Source: Scatosoma sp048465415 (GTDB lineage Bacteria > Bacillota > Clostridia > Christensenellales > Borkfalkiaceae). Taken from it: 37,720 bases of DNA. A program made the translations under genes and the position numbers. Below, piece after piece: positions 1 through 7,749 of this stretch. Below the pieces are notes generated by a model, which saw only the letters and a list, made by a program, of their open reading frames with translations, was not told the DNA's origin and did not search any database. The DNA lies in assembly GCA_048465415.1 (NCBI GenBank), contig DBFWLO010000018.1, positions 1 through 37,720 on the forward strand. The letters run 5' to 3'. The first letter of the stretch is position 1, and each line of letters opens with the position of its first letter.

Positions 1-978
1 ATAGGAATCCTTGACAAGAATGGTAAAATTATTGTAAAATATAGCTACGATGCGTGGGGTAAGAATAAAGTAGAATCGGACGAATCGGAAAACGGACTCG
101 GGGAGTTGAATCCGTTCCGATACAGAGGGTATTATTACGACACGGAGACGGGACTTTATTTCTTGCAGACGAGATACTATGATCCGGAAATCGGCAGATT
201 CCTGACGATAGACGATACGGAGTATCTTGCTCCGGAAACGATAAACGGCTTGAATTTGTACGCTTATTGTTTGAATAATCCAGTGATGAGAACGGATAGC
301 CAAGGTACAAATTGGTGGACGGATTTTTGGGGTAACGTAGGAAATTGGTTCGTAGGGGTTGGAAACGCTATTTGGAATGGTTTAACAACGGCCGTAACTG
401 CTGTGGGTAATTTCTTTCAGGATTACGGTGCTCTCATCGGTGTGGGACTATTAGCATTTGGTGCACTTGCTGGCGGTATAGTATTAAATATTCTGACTGG
501 TGGATTAGTTGGTTCCGTTCTCTTAGGCGCAGGCATAGGATTCTTTACCGGTGTTACAGGAAATATATCTAATCAGATATCGACGAAAGGATTGAAGAAT
601 TTCAATGCTTGGACTGCAATTAAAAATGGATTCAAAGGTGCTGCTATTGGTGCTATTTCGGGGGCGGTTTCTTTTGCACTCGGTGGGCTCGCACAAATAG
701 TTGGCAGAATGGCAGGTAATTATATCAGCCAGATGGTTATTGGCGGCCTAAACGTAGGAAAAGCATTTGCTTATTTGGGCGGCCCTGAATTATTAATCGC
801 ATTCGGTAATATTGCCGGCAGAATTATTGGAGGCATTGTTGGCGGAGCTTATGCAAATCAAGCGGCAAATAATTTGTTTGGTATTTATCCCTCATCAAAT
901 GAAAACATGACGGAGGGAGTGAACGGCACGATATTTGACTTTATTATAGAATTTTTCAGGTGGATGGTAAGAGGATGA
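1..978 (+). CDS. RHS-repeat protein, C-terminal part with hydrophobic glycine-rich tip (5' end outside window)
   Basis: The frame is open from base 1, so this is the 3' end of a larger gene. Residues 1-100 carry the RHS-associated core: YDAWG, then NPFRYRGYYYD, then TRYYDPEIGRF and the LNxYAYCLNNP closing motif. In RHS polymorphic toxins this core ends the beta-cage shell, and a variable toxin tip follows. The tip here (about residue 100 to the end) is dominated by Gly/Ala/Ile/Val stretches with several potential membrane segments. It has no Hint domain and no recognisable nuclease motif, so a pore-forming or membrane-inserting action is plausible but inferred. The stop codon overlaps the start of the next gene (ATGA), as expected of a toxin-immunity pair. 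The RHS identity is secure; the toxin activity is not. Confidence 0.85.
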   Translation: MGILDKNGKIIVKYSYDAWGKNKVESDESENGLGELNPFRYRGYYYDTETGLYFLQTRYYDPEIGRFLTIDDTEYLAPETINGLNLYAYCLNNPVMRTDSQGTNWWTDFWGNVGNWFVGVGNAIWNGLTTAVTAVGNFFQDYGALIGVGLLAFGALAGGIVLNILTGGLVGSVLLGAGIGFFTGVTGNISNQISTKGLKNFNAWTAIKNGFKGAAIGAISGAVSFALGGLAQIVGRMAGNYISQMVIGGLNVGKAFAYLGGPELLIAFGNIAGRIIGGIVGGAYANQAANNLFGIYPSSNENMTEGVNGTIFDFIIEFFRWMVRG

Positions 979-1481
979 AAAATAACAATATCATTGCTTC
1001 ATTAAAATATGGAAGAATATGGTCCGGGAAGCTTCTTCTATTATGGATTTTTTTAAGCCTATTCGGATTAGGGGCAATTATCTTTTCACTTCCTTGTTGG
1101 ACGTTTTGGAATTTAAGGGAAGAAATGATCGAGTTTATAGCTTGTATGGGAGTAGGAATTCTTTTTCTATCTATTGGATTGACCTATCTAATAAAAAATC
1201 ATATTTTGAAAAAGAAAATCGATATATGGCTGGAAGATGCTGTGGAGTTAAAAGCGGTTTCGCAAAGATTTGATAGAATATGGTCTTTCCCTTATATTAA
1301 TTTTCGTTATGTTAAAATACATATTGAATTTCGTTACAATAAGAAGCGAATACACAAGTATAGCGGTGACGGAAAACGTAATGGATATGATACCGTTTTT
1401 TATAAGTATGCCGACAGAGAAATTGATATTCTATATTCACCGAAATATGACGAAGTGATGATACTTAAAGAATCTAAATAA
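975..1481 (+). CDS. Two-helix membrane protein, candidate immunity protein of the upstream RHS toxin
   Basis: The protein has about 168 residues. The ATG at 975 is preferred over the GTG at 960 because it forms an ATGA overlap with the RHS stop and has AAGAGG just upstream. Two hydrophobic helices are visible near the N-terminus (about residues 17-40 and 52-70). A basic, beta-rich soluble domain follows and ends with a pattern like DILYSPKYDEVMIL. That organisation resembles DUF3592-type membrane proteins, but I cannot confirm membership. Its position directly after an RHS tip, the overlap and the small size fit an immunity protein. A membrane location would suit protection against a membrane-active toxin. 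The role is inferred from context. Confidence 0.6.
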   Translation: MKNNNIIASLKYGRIWSGKLLLLWIFLSLFGLGAIIFSLPCWTFWNLREEMIEFIACMGVGILFLSIGLTYLIKNHILKKKIDIWLEDAVELKAVSQRFDRIWSFPYINFRYVKIHIEFRYNKKRIHKYSGDGKRNGYDTVFYKYADREIDILYSPKYDEVMILKESK

Positions 1482-1499
1482 TGAATGTAAATTATAAAA

Positions 1500-1535
1500 A
1501 AGGCCGGCTATTGAATAAATAGCCGGCCTTTTTTT
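1500..1535 (+). terminator. Intrinsic terminator after the RHS/immunity pair
   Basis: A perfect 13-bp inverted repeat (arms 1500-1512 and 1518-1530, 5-nt loop) is GC-rich in the centre and followed by a T-run. An A-run precedes it, so it may work in both directions. Confidence 0.9.
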
Positions 1536-1670
1536 AAGAAGTATACATACGACGATTACGGAAGTATTTCCAAGAAAATGATATCGAACGGAGTAAGTCA
1601 TAGCTATACGTATAAATACGCCGACGACGCAAGCCGGGAATTGAAAGCAGTGGAAAACAGAAAAATATAA
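1536..1670 (+). pseudogene. Decayed fragment of an RHS/YD-repeat gene
   Basis: Immediately after the terminator an open stretch with no start codon encodes YTYDDYGSISKKMISNG, then a SYTYKYADD segment, and ends at a TAA (1668-1670). YTYDDYG is a classic YD-repeat unit. The piece is about 43 codons, has no start or ribosome site, and is cut off from the preceding gene by the terminator. It is best read as the relic of an older RHS gene or displaced cassette. Confidence 0.65.
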
Positions 1671-1700
1671 TAAAGCAGCTAAATTCAAGGGAAAATAAGT

Positions 1701-1733
1701 AAGGAACAGATATGATAAATACCTGTTCCTTTT
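1701..1733 (+). terminator. Probable intrinsic terminator
   Basis: A 9-bp inverted repeat (arms 1701-1709 and 1723-1731), extended by three further pairs after one mismatch, is followed by TTTT. It lies just after the RHS relic and may be the original terminator of that lost gene. Confidence 0.6.
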
Positions 1734-2173
1734 AATTTATATATCGTTTCGCTATTTATGCTTTTTCACTTTAACGATCCATTCGGAATTGTATTTTATT
1801 AATTATTGTTACAAAATATATTCTTTATTGGAAAAAACGAGATGGGAGAAACAAAGAATTGGTATTTAACGGTTTGGGGAACGAAAGTGGAAGTAGAATA
1901 GTAAGATGGATCAAATTAATAAAAATACAAGTAAAGACTCTCTGTGATCATAATAAAGTGTATAAAAAATACCTGAAATATTGATTGGGGAAATTTTATC
2001 TAAAACGGGAAGGCTAAGATTTATTCGTCCGCAGCCGAGGAGGAAATGTCTGCGGACGGCTGGATAGGGAAAAAGCAGGTATTTCTCAGCCCCAAAAAAC
2101 CAACCCGATTGAAAGTGTGTTTTCTGCGTGAAGAATTTCGTCGCTTTTTAGGGAACCACCGAATGTTGACGGC
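1734..2173. other. Non-coding stretch with one GC-rich hairpin
   Basis: About 440 A+T-rich bases with no convincing gene. The only structure seen is a perfect 9-bp inverted repeat (arms 2026-2034 and 2050-2058). Its 15-nt loop contains AGGAGG, and there is no T-run, so it does not look like a simple terminator. A 19-codon ATG frame at 1842-1901 has no support as a gene. Confidence 0.5.
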
Positions 2174-3031
2174 TTAAAAAGAATTTCGCAGACGGGAGGA
2201 ACTTTCTTTTCGGTATACGGCGGGAGTCGTCCCAAAAAATTTTTTGAAATTTTCCGTAAAATGGCTCAGTGAATCATAGCCGACCGTAGAAGAGATGCGA
2301 AGGATCGTATAGTCGGTGTTGGTCAGCAACGCGCAGGCGTATTTCATTCGCCGTTCCACTTGATACTTGATGATCGTTTTGCCGGTCAGCTCTTTAAAGT
2401 TTTTAATCAACAGAGAGGGTGCCAAAGGGTAGTGGTCGTAGATGCCCGTCACGTCGTTTTCGATATATTCCAAATTATCGATTTTCGTTTTAATATCCAG
2501 TGCATAGCGTCGGGAAGGCGAAAGGGTTTCGTCGCTTATTTCACAGGCTTGATAAAGAGTGGCGGCGGTTGTTAAAAATAGCCGCGTCGCTTGCAGCCTT
2601 TGCGTTGCGTCTTTATCGTAAGTGGCTTTGCGGGAAAGCATAAGCAAAAATTCGTAGGACACCTGTTCCAAGCGTATATACAGACAGGCTTGTCCCTTGA
2701 TTGCCTCCATGAGCGAGGAGGAATATGTCGCGATATTGTGCTCGAAAAAACTTTCCGAAACGCTCATGTTGAAAATATTGGCATTTCCTTCCTGCCGGAT
2801 ATAGTCGATTCTGTGATACTGCATTTTGGGAATGATGTATAGGGTATGCGGTTCCAACGTCATGCATTCGTCGTTATAATATTGGATAAGTCCCCCTTCG
2901 AGCGTGAGAAACAGCTCGTAAAAGTCTATGTGACGGTGATAATCGGTGGTTCGGTTGTACCACCAGTGCACATTATACGGCAGGGAAGGATCGAAAAACG
3001 TGTATTTCGCATAATAATCTTGTTTTATCAT
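2174..3031 (-). CDS. AraC-family transcriptional regulator
   Basis: The protein has about 285 residues. The N-terminal half looks like a cupin-type sensor (HRHIDFYELFLTLEGG motif). The C-terminal 100 residues form two helix-turn-helix motifs, ending in the signature SHFTENFKKFFGTTPAVYRK. Members bind a sugar or related ligand and activate nearby genes. The frame is open to an ATG at 3052, but a good promoter (-10 at 3051-3056) overlaps that codon, so the ATG at 3031 with GAGG upstream is preferred. It is divergent from the exported-protein operon starting at 3260, which it probably controls; that link is inferred from position. No clear terminator was seen downstream. Confidence 0.9.
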   Translation of the reverse strand: MIKQDYYAKYTFFDPSLPYNVHWWYNRTTDYHRHIDFYELFLTLEGGLIQYYNDECMTLEPHTLYIIPKMQYHRIDYIRQEGNANIFNMSVSESFFEHNIATYSSSLMEAIKGQACLYIRLEQVSYEFLLMLSRKATYDKDATQRLQATRLFLTTAATLYQACEISDETLSPSRRYALDIKTKIDNLEYIENDVTGIYDHYPLAPSLLIKNFKELTGKTIIKYQVERRMKYACALLTNTDYTILRISSTVGYDSLSHFTENFKKFFGTTPAVYRKESSSRLRNSF

Positions 3032-3050
3032 GAACGGTAACCTCATTATC

Positions 3051-3079
3051 ATTATACCTCGGCGTCGCCCGCTTGTCCA
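3051..3079 (-). promoter_or_regulatory. Sigma-A promoter of the AraC gene
   Basis: On the minus strand TGGACA (3074-3079) and TATAAT (3051-3056) are separated by 17 bases. The match is strong. It implies transcription starting near 3044, which rules out the upstream ATG at 3052 as the translation start. Confidence 0.75.
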
Positions 3080-3142
3080 GCGATTGCTTCCCCGAACGGA
3101 AAAGATCGTGAAAAAAACGGCACATTTTATGAAAAATTCGGC

Positions 3143-3171
3143 AAGACAAATTCCTTTGGAAGGATTATAAT
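3143..3171 (+). promoter_or_regulatory. Candidate promoter of the exported-protein operon
   Basis: A perfect TATAAT (3166-3171) lies 17 bases after a poor -35 (AAGACA, 3143-3148). A weak -35 is what one expects of an AraC-activated promoter. The leader to the first gene is about 80 bases. Confidence 0.5.
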
Positions 3172-3259
3172 AATGTCGAAGGAGAATTGGTGTGGAAAAT
3201 ATTTTTCGTCTATTATATTTTTTGCATTATTTTCGGAAATATAAAAAAGAGGCAATTAA

Positions 3260-5428
3260 ATGAAAAAAATAGCTGCATTTGCCGTTATGATGGTCATGCT
3301 GGTGACGTGTTTCTTCGGCTGCGCGTCCGCAAAGTTTACCGTCACCTACAACGTGGACGGCGTTCTTTCGACGGAATTGGTGGACTCGGGCAAGGCCGCC
3401 TCGTGCGCAAAACCCGATAACGCGGAGGGTAAAACGTTTGACGGTTGGTATACGGACGACTCGCTGACGATTCTTTACGACGAAAAAACTCCCGTCACGA
3501 AAGATATTGCGCTGTACGGGACATGGCGGGAAACGAAGCCGCAAAGGTATGTCGTCACGTTTATCGTCGACGGAATTCCTTACGAGGTCACGGTAAACGC
3601 GGGCGAGGCCGCCGCCTTTGACGAGCCTAAAAAGAGCGGGTATGCCTTCAACGGCTGGTATACCGATCAAGCGTGTACGAAAAATTTCGACCTCTCCTCC
3701 CCGATCACGGGCGCTTTAACCCTGTATGCGGGCTGGACGCAGACGCACGTTCCCCAAACTTTCGTCGTGTCTTTCGATCTGGCGGGCGGCGCGGCGGAGC
3801 CTGCGATAGAGCCGCAGTCGGTAAAAGAGGGCGGAAGGGTGTTGCGCCCCCAAAACGATCCCGTCAAAGAGAACTACATATTCGAAGCGTGGTATAAGGG
3901 CGAGGAACTTTATCGGTTTTCCGACACCGTAAGCGCTTCTTTTACGTTGACGGCGCATTGGAAGGAAGAAGCCCCCGACGTTCCCGATACGTTGGAAAAG
4001 GCGACTGCTACCTCCTCCGCGGAGGGGCACGCCGCGGAACTGGCGATAGACAAAAACGCGGACACTTACTGGCAGGCTGCGCAGGAGGGAAACGCGTGCC
4101 TTACGCTCGATCTTGGAAAAATTTCCGAGGTTCGTTCGGTGAAACAGACCTTTGCGGAAGCCAAAGTCTGGAACTTCGTCGTGGAAGGCTCGATCGACGG
4201 CAATCTGTGGGCGGAAATCGGCAAGACTGCGGGGCAAGAGGCCCGGGCGTCGTACGAAATTGCCGCGAACGGGTATTTTCGTTACGTGCGCCTCAACGTG
4301 AAATCGGGCGGAATTCCTTCCAGCAAGGAATTCGAAGTCGGCATTTTCGACCTGGCCGCGGGGACGAACATTTCCCTGGGCATGAAAGGCAGTGCGGATA
4401 ATTGGGCGCCCGGCTGCGAAACGGAAATGGCGTTTGACGGCAAATACGGCACTTACTGGTGCTCCAACGACGAGGCGTATCCCAGATACCTCGCGGTAGA
4501 ATGGACGTATGTAGCCTATGTGAATTATGTGGAATTCTGTTTTACGGAAGCGGGAACACATAATTACGAGGTAGAGGCCCGCCTCGAAGACGGCTCTTGG
4601 ATCAAGCTCGAAGAGGGAGCCGACCACGACGGACAGCAGGTTTGCCTGGAAGTGAAGCGGGAAGTGAACGCCGTGCTGATCAGACAGTTTTCCGGTCCTA
4701 CCCGCGCGAATATCGCCGAGATGAACGTTTACGGCTTTAAAAACGTGGCGGACGGCCTGCCTCCCGTCAAAGAGGGCGATTACGACGTGTATCCGCTGGG
4801 CGAGAGCTATCTCTACGGCGCGGTGACAAACGGCGACGTCGCCGAATACTCTGCGGACGGCAGGAGCTGGACGGCGTTCGCAGCGGAAGCGGACATTTCC
4901 GAGGGCGTGCAGGCCTCCTATGTGCGCGTGAAGTCCGACTCGAAGATAAAAATTTTCGCTACTTCCTTCAAGACGGATTTGGCTCGTTATGTCGTCCCCA
5001 CGGCGTCCGATTTTTCCAATGACGGCTACCGTCCCGGAATCGCGACCATGAATCCCGAAAACGTCTGGGTACAGAGCGACAACGGAGGGCATTTCTGGTG
5101 CGCGGCCTCAGGGGGAGGTCAGCATACGCTGGAACTGGATTTTGGAAAGGTATGTATCGTAGACGGTTTCCGATATGAGTTTCAAGACGAGATCGTCGAG
5201 CCGAAATATAAATTAAAGATAGAACTGTCCGAGGAAGGGACGGAATGGACTACCGTGTTCGACAACAGCGATACGGGCAGCGCGGGCAAAATTTTTGAAG
5301 GAACGATCGAAAACGTGCGCGCCCGCTATGTAAAGATAACGGCGGAATACGTAGATAGCTGGACTAATTGTAAAAACGTCCGTTTTTACGGAGTCGGCGC
5401 GCCTGTGCGCGACATTGAAATTCGGTGA
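3260..5428 (+). CDS. Surface lipoprotein with three InlB-type repeats and three discoidin (F5/8 type C) domains
   Basis: The protein has 722 residues. A signal peptide ends in FFGC, giving lipid-anchored Cys21. Residues about 26-237 hold three InlB/Listeria-Bacteroides beta repeats, recognisable by FDGWYTD, FNGWYTD and FEAWYKG with LYGTW, LYAGW and LTAHW ends. Three F5/8 type C-like jelly rolls follow (about 244-367, 375-498 and 580-715), with DKNADTYWQ, DGKYGTYWC and DNGGHFWC as the typical loop motifs. Such domains bind carbohydrates; no catalytic domain is visible. The discoidin triplet is a paralogue of the one in the protein at 7746-10592. It is first in a tightly packed operon, with AGAGG before the ATG. 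It probably captures glycans at the cell surface. Confidence 0.85.
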   Translation: MKKIAAFAVMMVMLVTCFFGCASAKFTVTYNVDGVLSTELVDSGKAASCAKPDNAEGKTFDGWYTDDSLTILYDEKTPVTKDIALYGTWRETKPQRYVVTFIVDGIPYEVTVNAGEAAAFDEPKKSGYAFNGWYTDQACTKNFDLSSPITGALTLYAGWTQTHVPQTFVVSFDLAGGAAEPAIEPQSVKEGGRVLRPQNDPVKENYIFEAWYKGEELYRFSDTVSASFTLTAHWKEEAPDVPDTLEKATATSSAEGHAAELAIDKNADTYWQAAQEGNACLTLDLGKISEVRSVKQTFAEAKVWNFVVEGSIDGNLWAEIGKTAGQEARASYEIAANGYFRYVRLNVKSGGIPSSKEFEVGIFDLAAGTNISLGMKGSADNWAPGCETEMAFDGKYGTYWCSNDEAYPRYLAVEWTYVAYVNYVEFCFTEAGTHNYEVEARLEDGSWIKLEEGADHDGQQVCLEVKREVNAVLIRQFSGPTRANIAEMNVYGFKNVADGLPPVKEGDYDVYPLGESYLYGAVTNGDVAEYSADGRSWTAFAAEADISEGVQASYVRVKSDSKIKIFATSFKTDLARYVVPTASDFSNDGYRPGIATMNPENVWVQSDNGGHFWCAASGGGQHTLELDFGKVCIVDGFRYEFQDEIVEPKYKLKIELSEEGTEWTTVFDNSDTGSAGKIFEGTIENVRARYVKITAEYVDSWTNCKNVRFYGVGAPVRDIEIR

Positions 5429-5439
5429 GGAAAAGGCGA

Positions 5440-7749
5440 ATGAAAAAATTTTTAACGATGTTACTGATTTGCGTTTTTGCGCTTTTCGTCGGCTGCGCGA
5501 AACCGCAGAGCTATACCGTGACGTTTGACGGCAACGGTCGGACGGTCGGCATAGCGGCGCAGACGGTGGAGGAAGGCGGGCGCGCGGAAGAGCCCGCCCC
5601 TCCCTCGGCCGAGGGCTTCGATTTCGGCGGGTGGTACGAAAACGCGGAATGCCTTGGGGAGAAGTACGATTTTAAAGGCGCGGTGACGGCGAATATTACA
5701 CTGTATGCCCGTTGGGACGCGCAGGCCAAAGCGGTGTCCACGCCCGAGGAGTTTTTTGCGATGCGGAACGGAAATTACCGTTTGACATGCGACATAGACT
5801 TCAAAGGGCTGGATATCTCGCCTCTGGGCAGTGTTGAAACGCCCTTTGCGGGTACGCTGGACGGCGGCGGGTTCGCTTTGAAAAACCTGGTGGGAAAATC
5901 GTCGGTCTTCGGGTTCGTTACGGGCAAAATCAAAAATCTCCGCGCGGATTTCGTCGGCAGCGTGCAAAGCGAGGAGAATACCGTCTATATCGGCGGTCTC
6001 GTGGGCTTCCTGAAGGGCGGAGTCGTGGAAAATTGTTTGGTAAACGCGGAGATATCCGCGGTTTCGTCCTCCGCGCGCCTTTCCGTTTACGCGGGCGGGA
6101 TCGCGGGCAGAAACGCGGGCGGCGAAATCAAAAAATGCACGGCTTACGCGGAGATACGCGCGGAAAACGCGGCCGAAGTCTACGCGGGCGGGATTGTCGG
6201 TTACAACGGCGGCGAGGCGCGGATAGACGGGCTTGTGGAGGCCTGCTCTCATTACGGCAGCGTGTCCGCTTCCTCGCGGCTCGACACCGCGGCGGCGTAC
6301 GCGGGCGGGATCGTCGGTTACAACGGCGGCGCGGTACGCGACAGTTTCGACGTGTCCGTCCTCGTAAAATCCTCCTGCCGACAGTATCAGGCTTTCGCGG
6401 GCGGCGTGACGGGGGACAATAACGGCGGAAAGCTGATTCGCTGTTTCTCGGCGGCCGACGTTTCCTGCGAAACGGCGGGCGGAAACACTTTCCTCGGCGG
6501 CGTGACGGGCAGAAATTTCCTCGATTACGAGTTGGAAGCCTGCTACGGCTGGGACGGTCAGAATATCTCCCTCCAACATACGGGGGAAAGATCGGAAACG
6601 GAACGTCACCTGCGCGTGCCGTGCGAAACGCTTTCCGCGGCCAAGCTCAACGACGAGGCGTGGTATAAAGAATGGAACCTGAACGGCTGGATTGTGGAGG
6701 ACGGATTTCTTCCCTACCAGCCATACGCGCAGCCGAAAAGTTTTGCCCGCGCGGCCTCTTACGGCACGTCGGGCAACCCGATTAAAATCGGCACGCTGCA
6801 GGAACTGGTTTCTATGGACTTGGATAAGGCATACGAGCTTACCGCGGATATAGAGCTGGGCGGCTGGGACCCGATAGGCACGTACGAAGCGCCTTTCTGC
6901 GGCAGTCTGGACGGAAAAGGTCATAAACTGTACGGAATCCGCCCCAACGCGGAAAACGGTTACGCGGGCGTTTTCGGCTATCTTAACGGGAGCGTCAAAA
7001 ATCTGAAAACGGAAATTTTTTATTCTTCGGAAGCGTATGTTTCCTCGCAGGTCTACGCGGGCGGGATCGCCGGGTACGGAGCGGCCGCCGTGATAGAAAA
7101 CTGCTCCTCGAAAGTAATCTTCGAAGTGAACGCCAAGGGCGGGCTTGCGGCGGGGATCTGCGGCTATTTGGAAGGCGGAAAAATCTCCCAATGCTCCGCG
7201 CGGGGAAAGGTGGACGTCTCTTCCTCCAATCCTTCGGCGTACGCGGGCGGCGTCTGCGCCGTCAACGAAGGCGGAAAAATCCTCCGCTGTCACAGCGAGG
7301 CCGACGTGTCTTCACTGGGCGCCGTCGGAGGCGCCGCGGGCGGGATCGCCGCGAAAAACAACGGGTTGGTGAAAGATTCTTACAGTGTGGGAACGGTCTT
7401 TGCGGCGGCGGACGGCGTGAAAGGCAACGTATACGCGGGCGGCCTCGTCGCTTACAACTCAGGACGCCTTGGCGACGGATACGCCACGGGAGAAGTAAAG
7501 GGCGAAAAGGGCGAAACGGCCGCGGTGGGCACGATATGCGGCGCAAACTACGGAAGCGTGGAAAATTGCTACGCCACGAAAGCGGAGAATATAGGCACGC
7601 TCGGTTATAGCCCCGGCGCCACAAATACACACGCGCTGGAAACGGGCGAATTTGCGGCGTTGGCCGAAAAACTCAACGGCTCTCTCGGCGTTTGGAAAAA
7701 CGGCGGCAACGGTTATCCCGTACTGGTCTGGCAGGAGGCGCAAGCATGA
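5440..7749 (+). CDS. Surface lipoprotein with one InlB-type repeat and two blocks of GLUG-like repeats
   Basis: The protein has 769 residues. The ATG at 5440 is preferred over the GTG at 5425, which lacks a proper ribosome site; AGGAAAAGG precedes 5440. The lipobox FVGC gives Cys19. One InlB-type repeat (about residues 25-95, FGGWYEN and LYARW) is followed by two similar halves. Each half opens with a DIDFKGLDISPLG- or DIELGGWDPIG-type segment and continues with many YAGGIVGYNGG-like units and CYS/SEADVS rungs. This is the pattern of GLUG repeats, which form a right-handed beta-helix or stack in adhesins and S-layer-like proteins. It has no enzyme motif. It lies 11 bases after the previous stop, and its own stop overlaps the next start (ATGA). 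A binding or scaffold role is inferred. Confidence 0.8.
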   Translation: MKKFLTMLLICVFALFVGCAKPQSYTVTFDGNGRTVGIAAQTVEEGGRAEEPAPPSAEGFDFGGWYENAECLGEKYDFKGAVTANITLYARWDAQAKAVSTPEEFFAMRNGNYRLTCDIDFKGLDISPLGSVETPFAGTLDGGGFALKNLVGKSSVFGFVTGKIKNLRADFVGSVQSEENTVYIGGLVGFLKGGVVENCLVNAEISAVSSSARLSVYAGGIAGRNAGGEIKKCTAYAEIRAENAAEVYAGGIVGYNGGEARIDGLVEACSHYGSVSASSRLDTAAAYAGGIVGYNGGAVRDSFDVSVLVKSSCRQYQAFAGGVTGDNNGGKLIRCFSAADVSCETAGGNTFLGGVTGRNFLDYELEACYGWDGQNISLQHTGERSETERHLRVPCETLSAAKLNDEAWYKEWNLNGWIVEDGFLPYQPYAQPKSFARAASYGTSGNPIKIGTLQELVSMDLDKAYELTADIELGGWDPIGTYEAPFCGSLDGKGHKLYGIRPNAENGYAGVFGYLNGSVKNLKTEIFYSSEAYVSSQVYAGGIAGYGAAAVIENCSSKVIFEVNAKGGLAAGICGYLEGGKISQCSARGKVDVSSSNPSAYAGGVCAVNEGGKILRCHSEADVSSLGAVGGAAGGIAAKNNGLVKDSYSVGTVFAAADGVKGNVYAGGLVAYNSGRLGDGYATGEVKGEKGETAAVGTICGANYGSVENCYATKAENIGTLGYSPGATNTHALETGEFAALAEKLNGSLGVWKNGGNGYPVLVWQEAQA

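Noticed and set aside
1495..1740. CRISPR-like or insertion-sequence repeats
   Set aside because: The inverted repeats here are two unrelated terminator-type hairpins; no direct repeats with spacers and no transposase frame.
1842..1901. Nineteen-codon ATG frame in the gene-poor stretch
   Set aside because: Too short, no ribosome site and no similarity seen; possibly the end of a lost immunity gene but unsupported.
3716..5092. Long minus-strand open frame (458 codons) opposite the first lipoprotein
   Set aside because: It is antisense to a clear signal-peptide and domain-bearing gene, is rich in Arg/His/Val as expected from antisense of such codon use, and has no ribosome site.
5461..7293. 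Minus-strand open frame of 610 codons opposite the GLUG-repeat gene
   Set aside because: Shadow frame created by the repetitive GC-rich sense codons; no recognisable domain.
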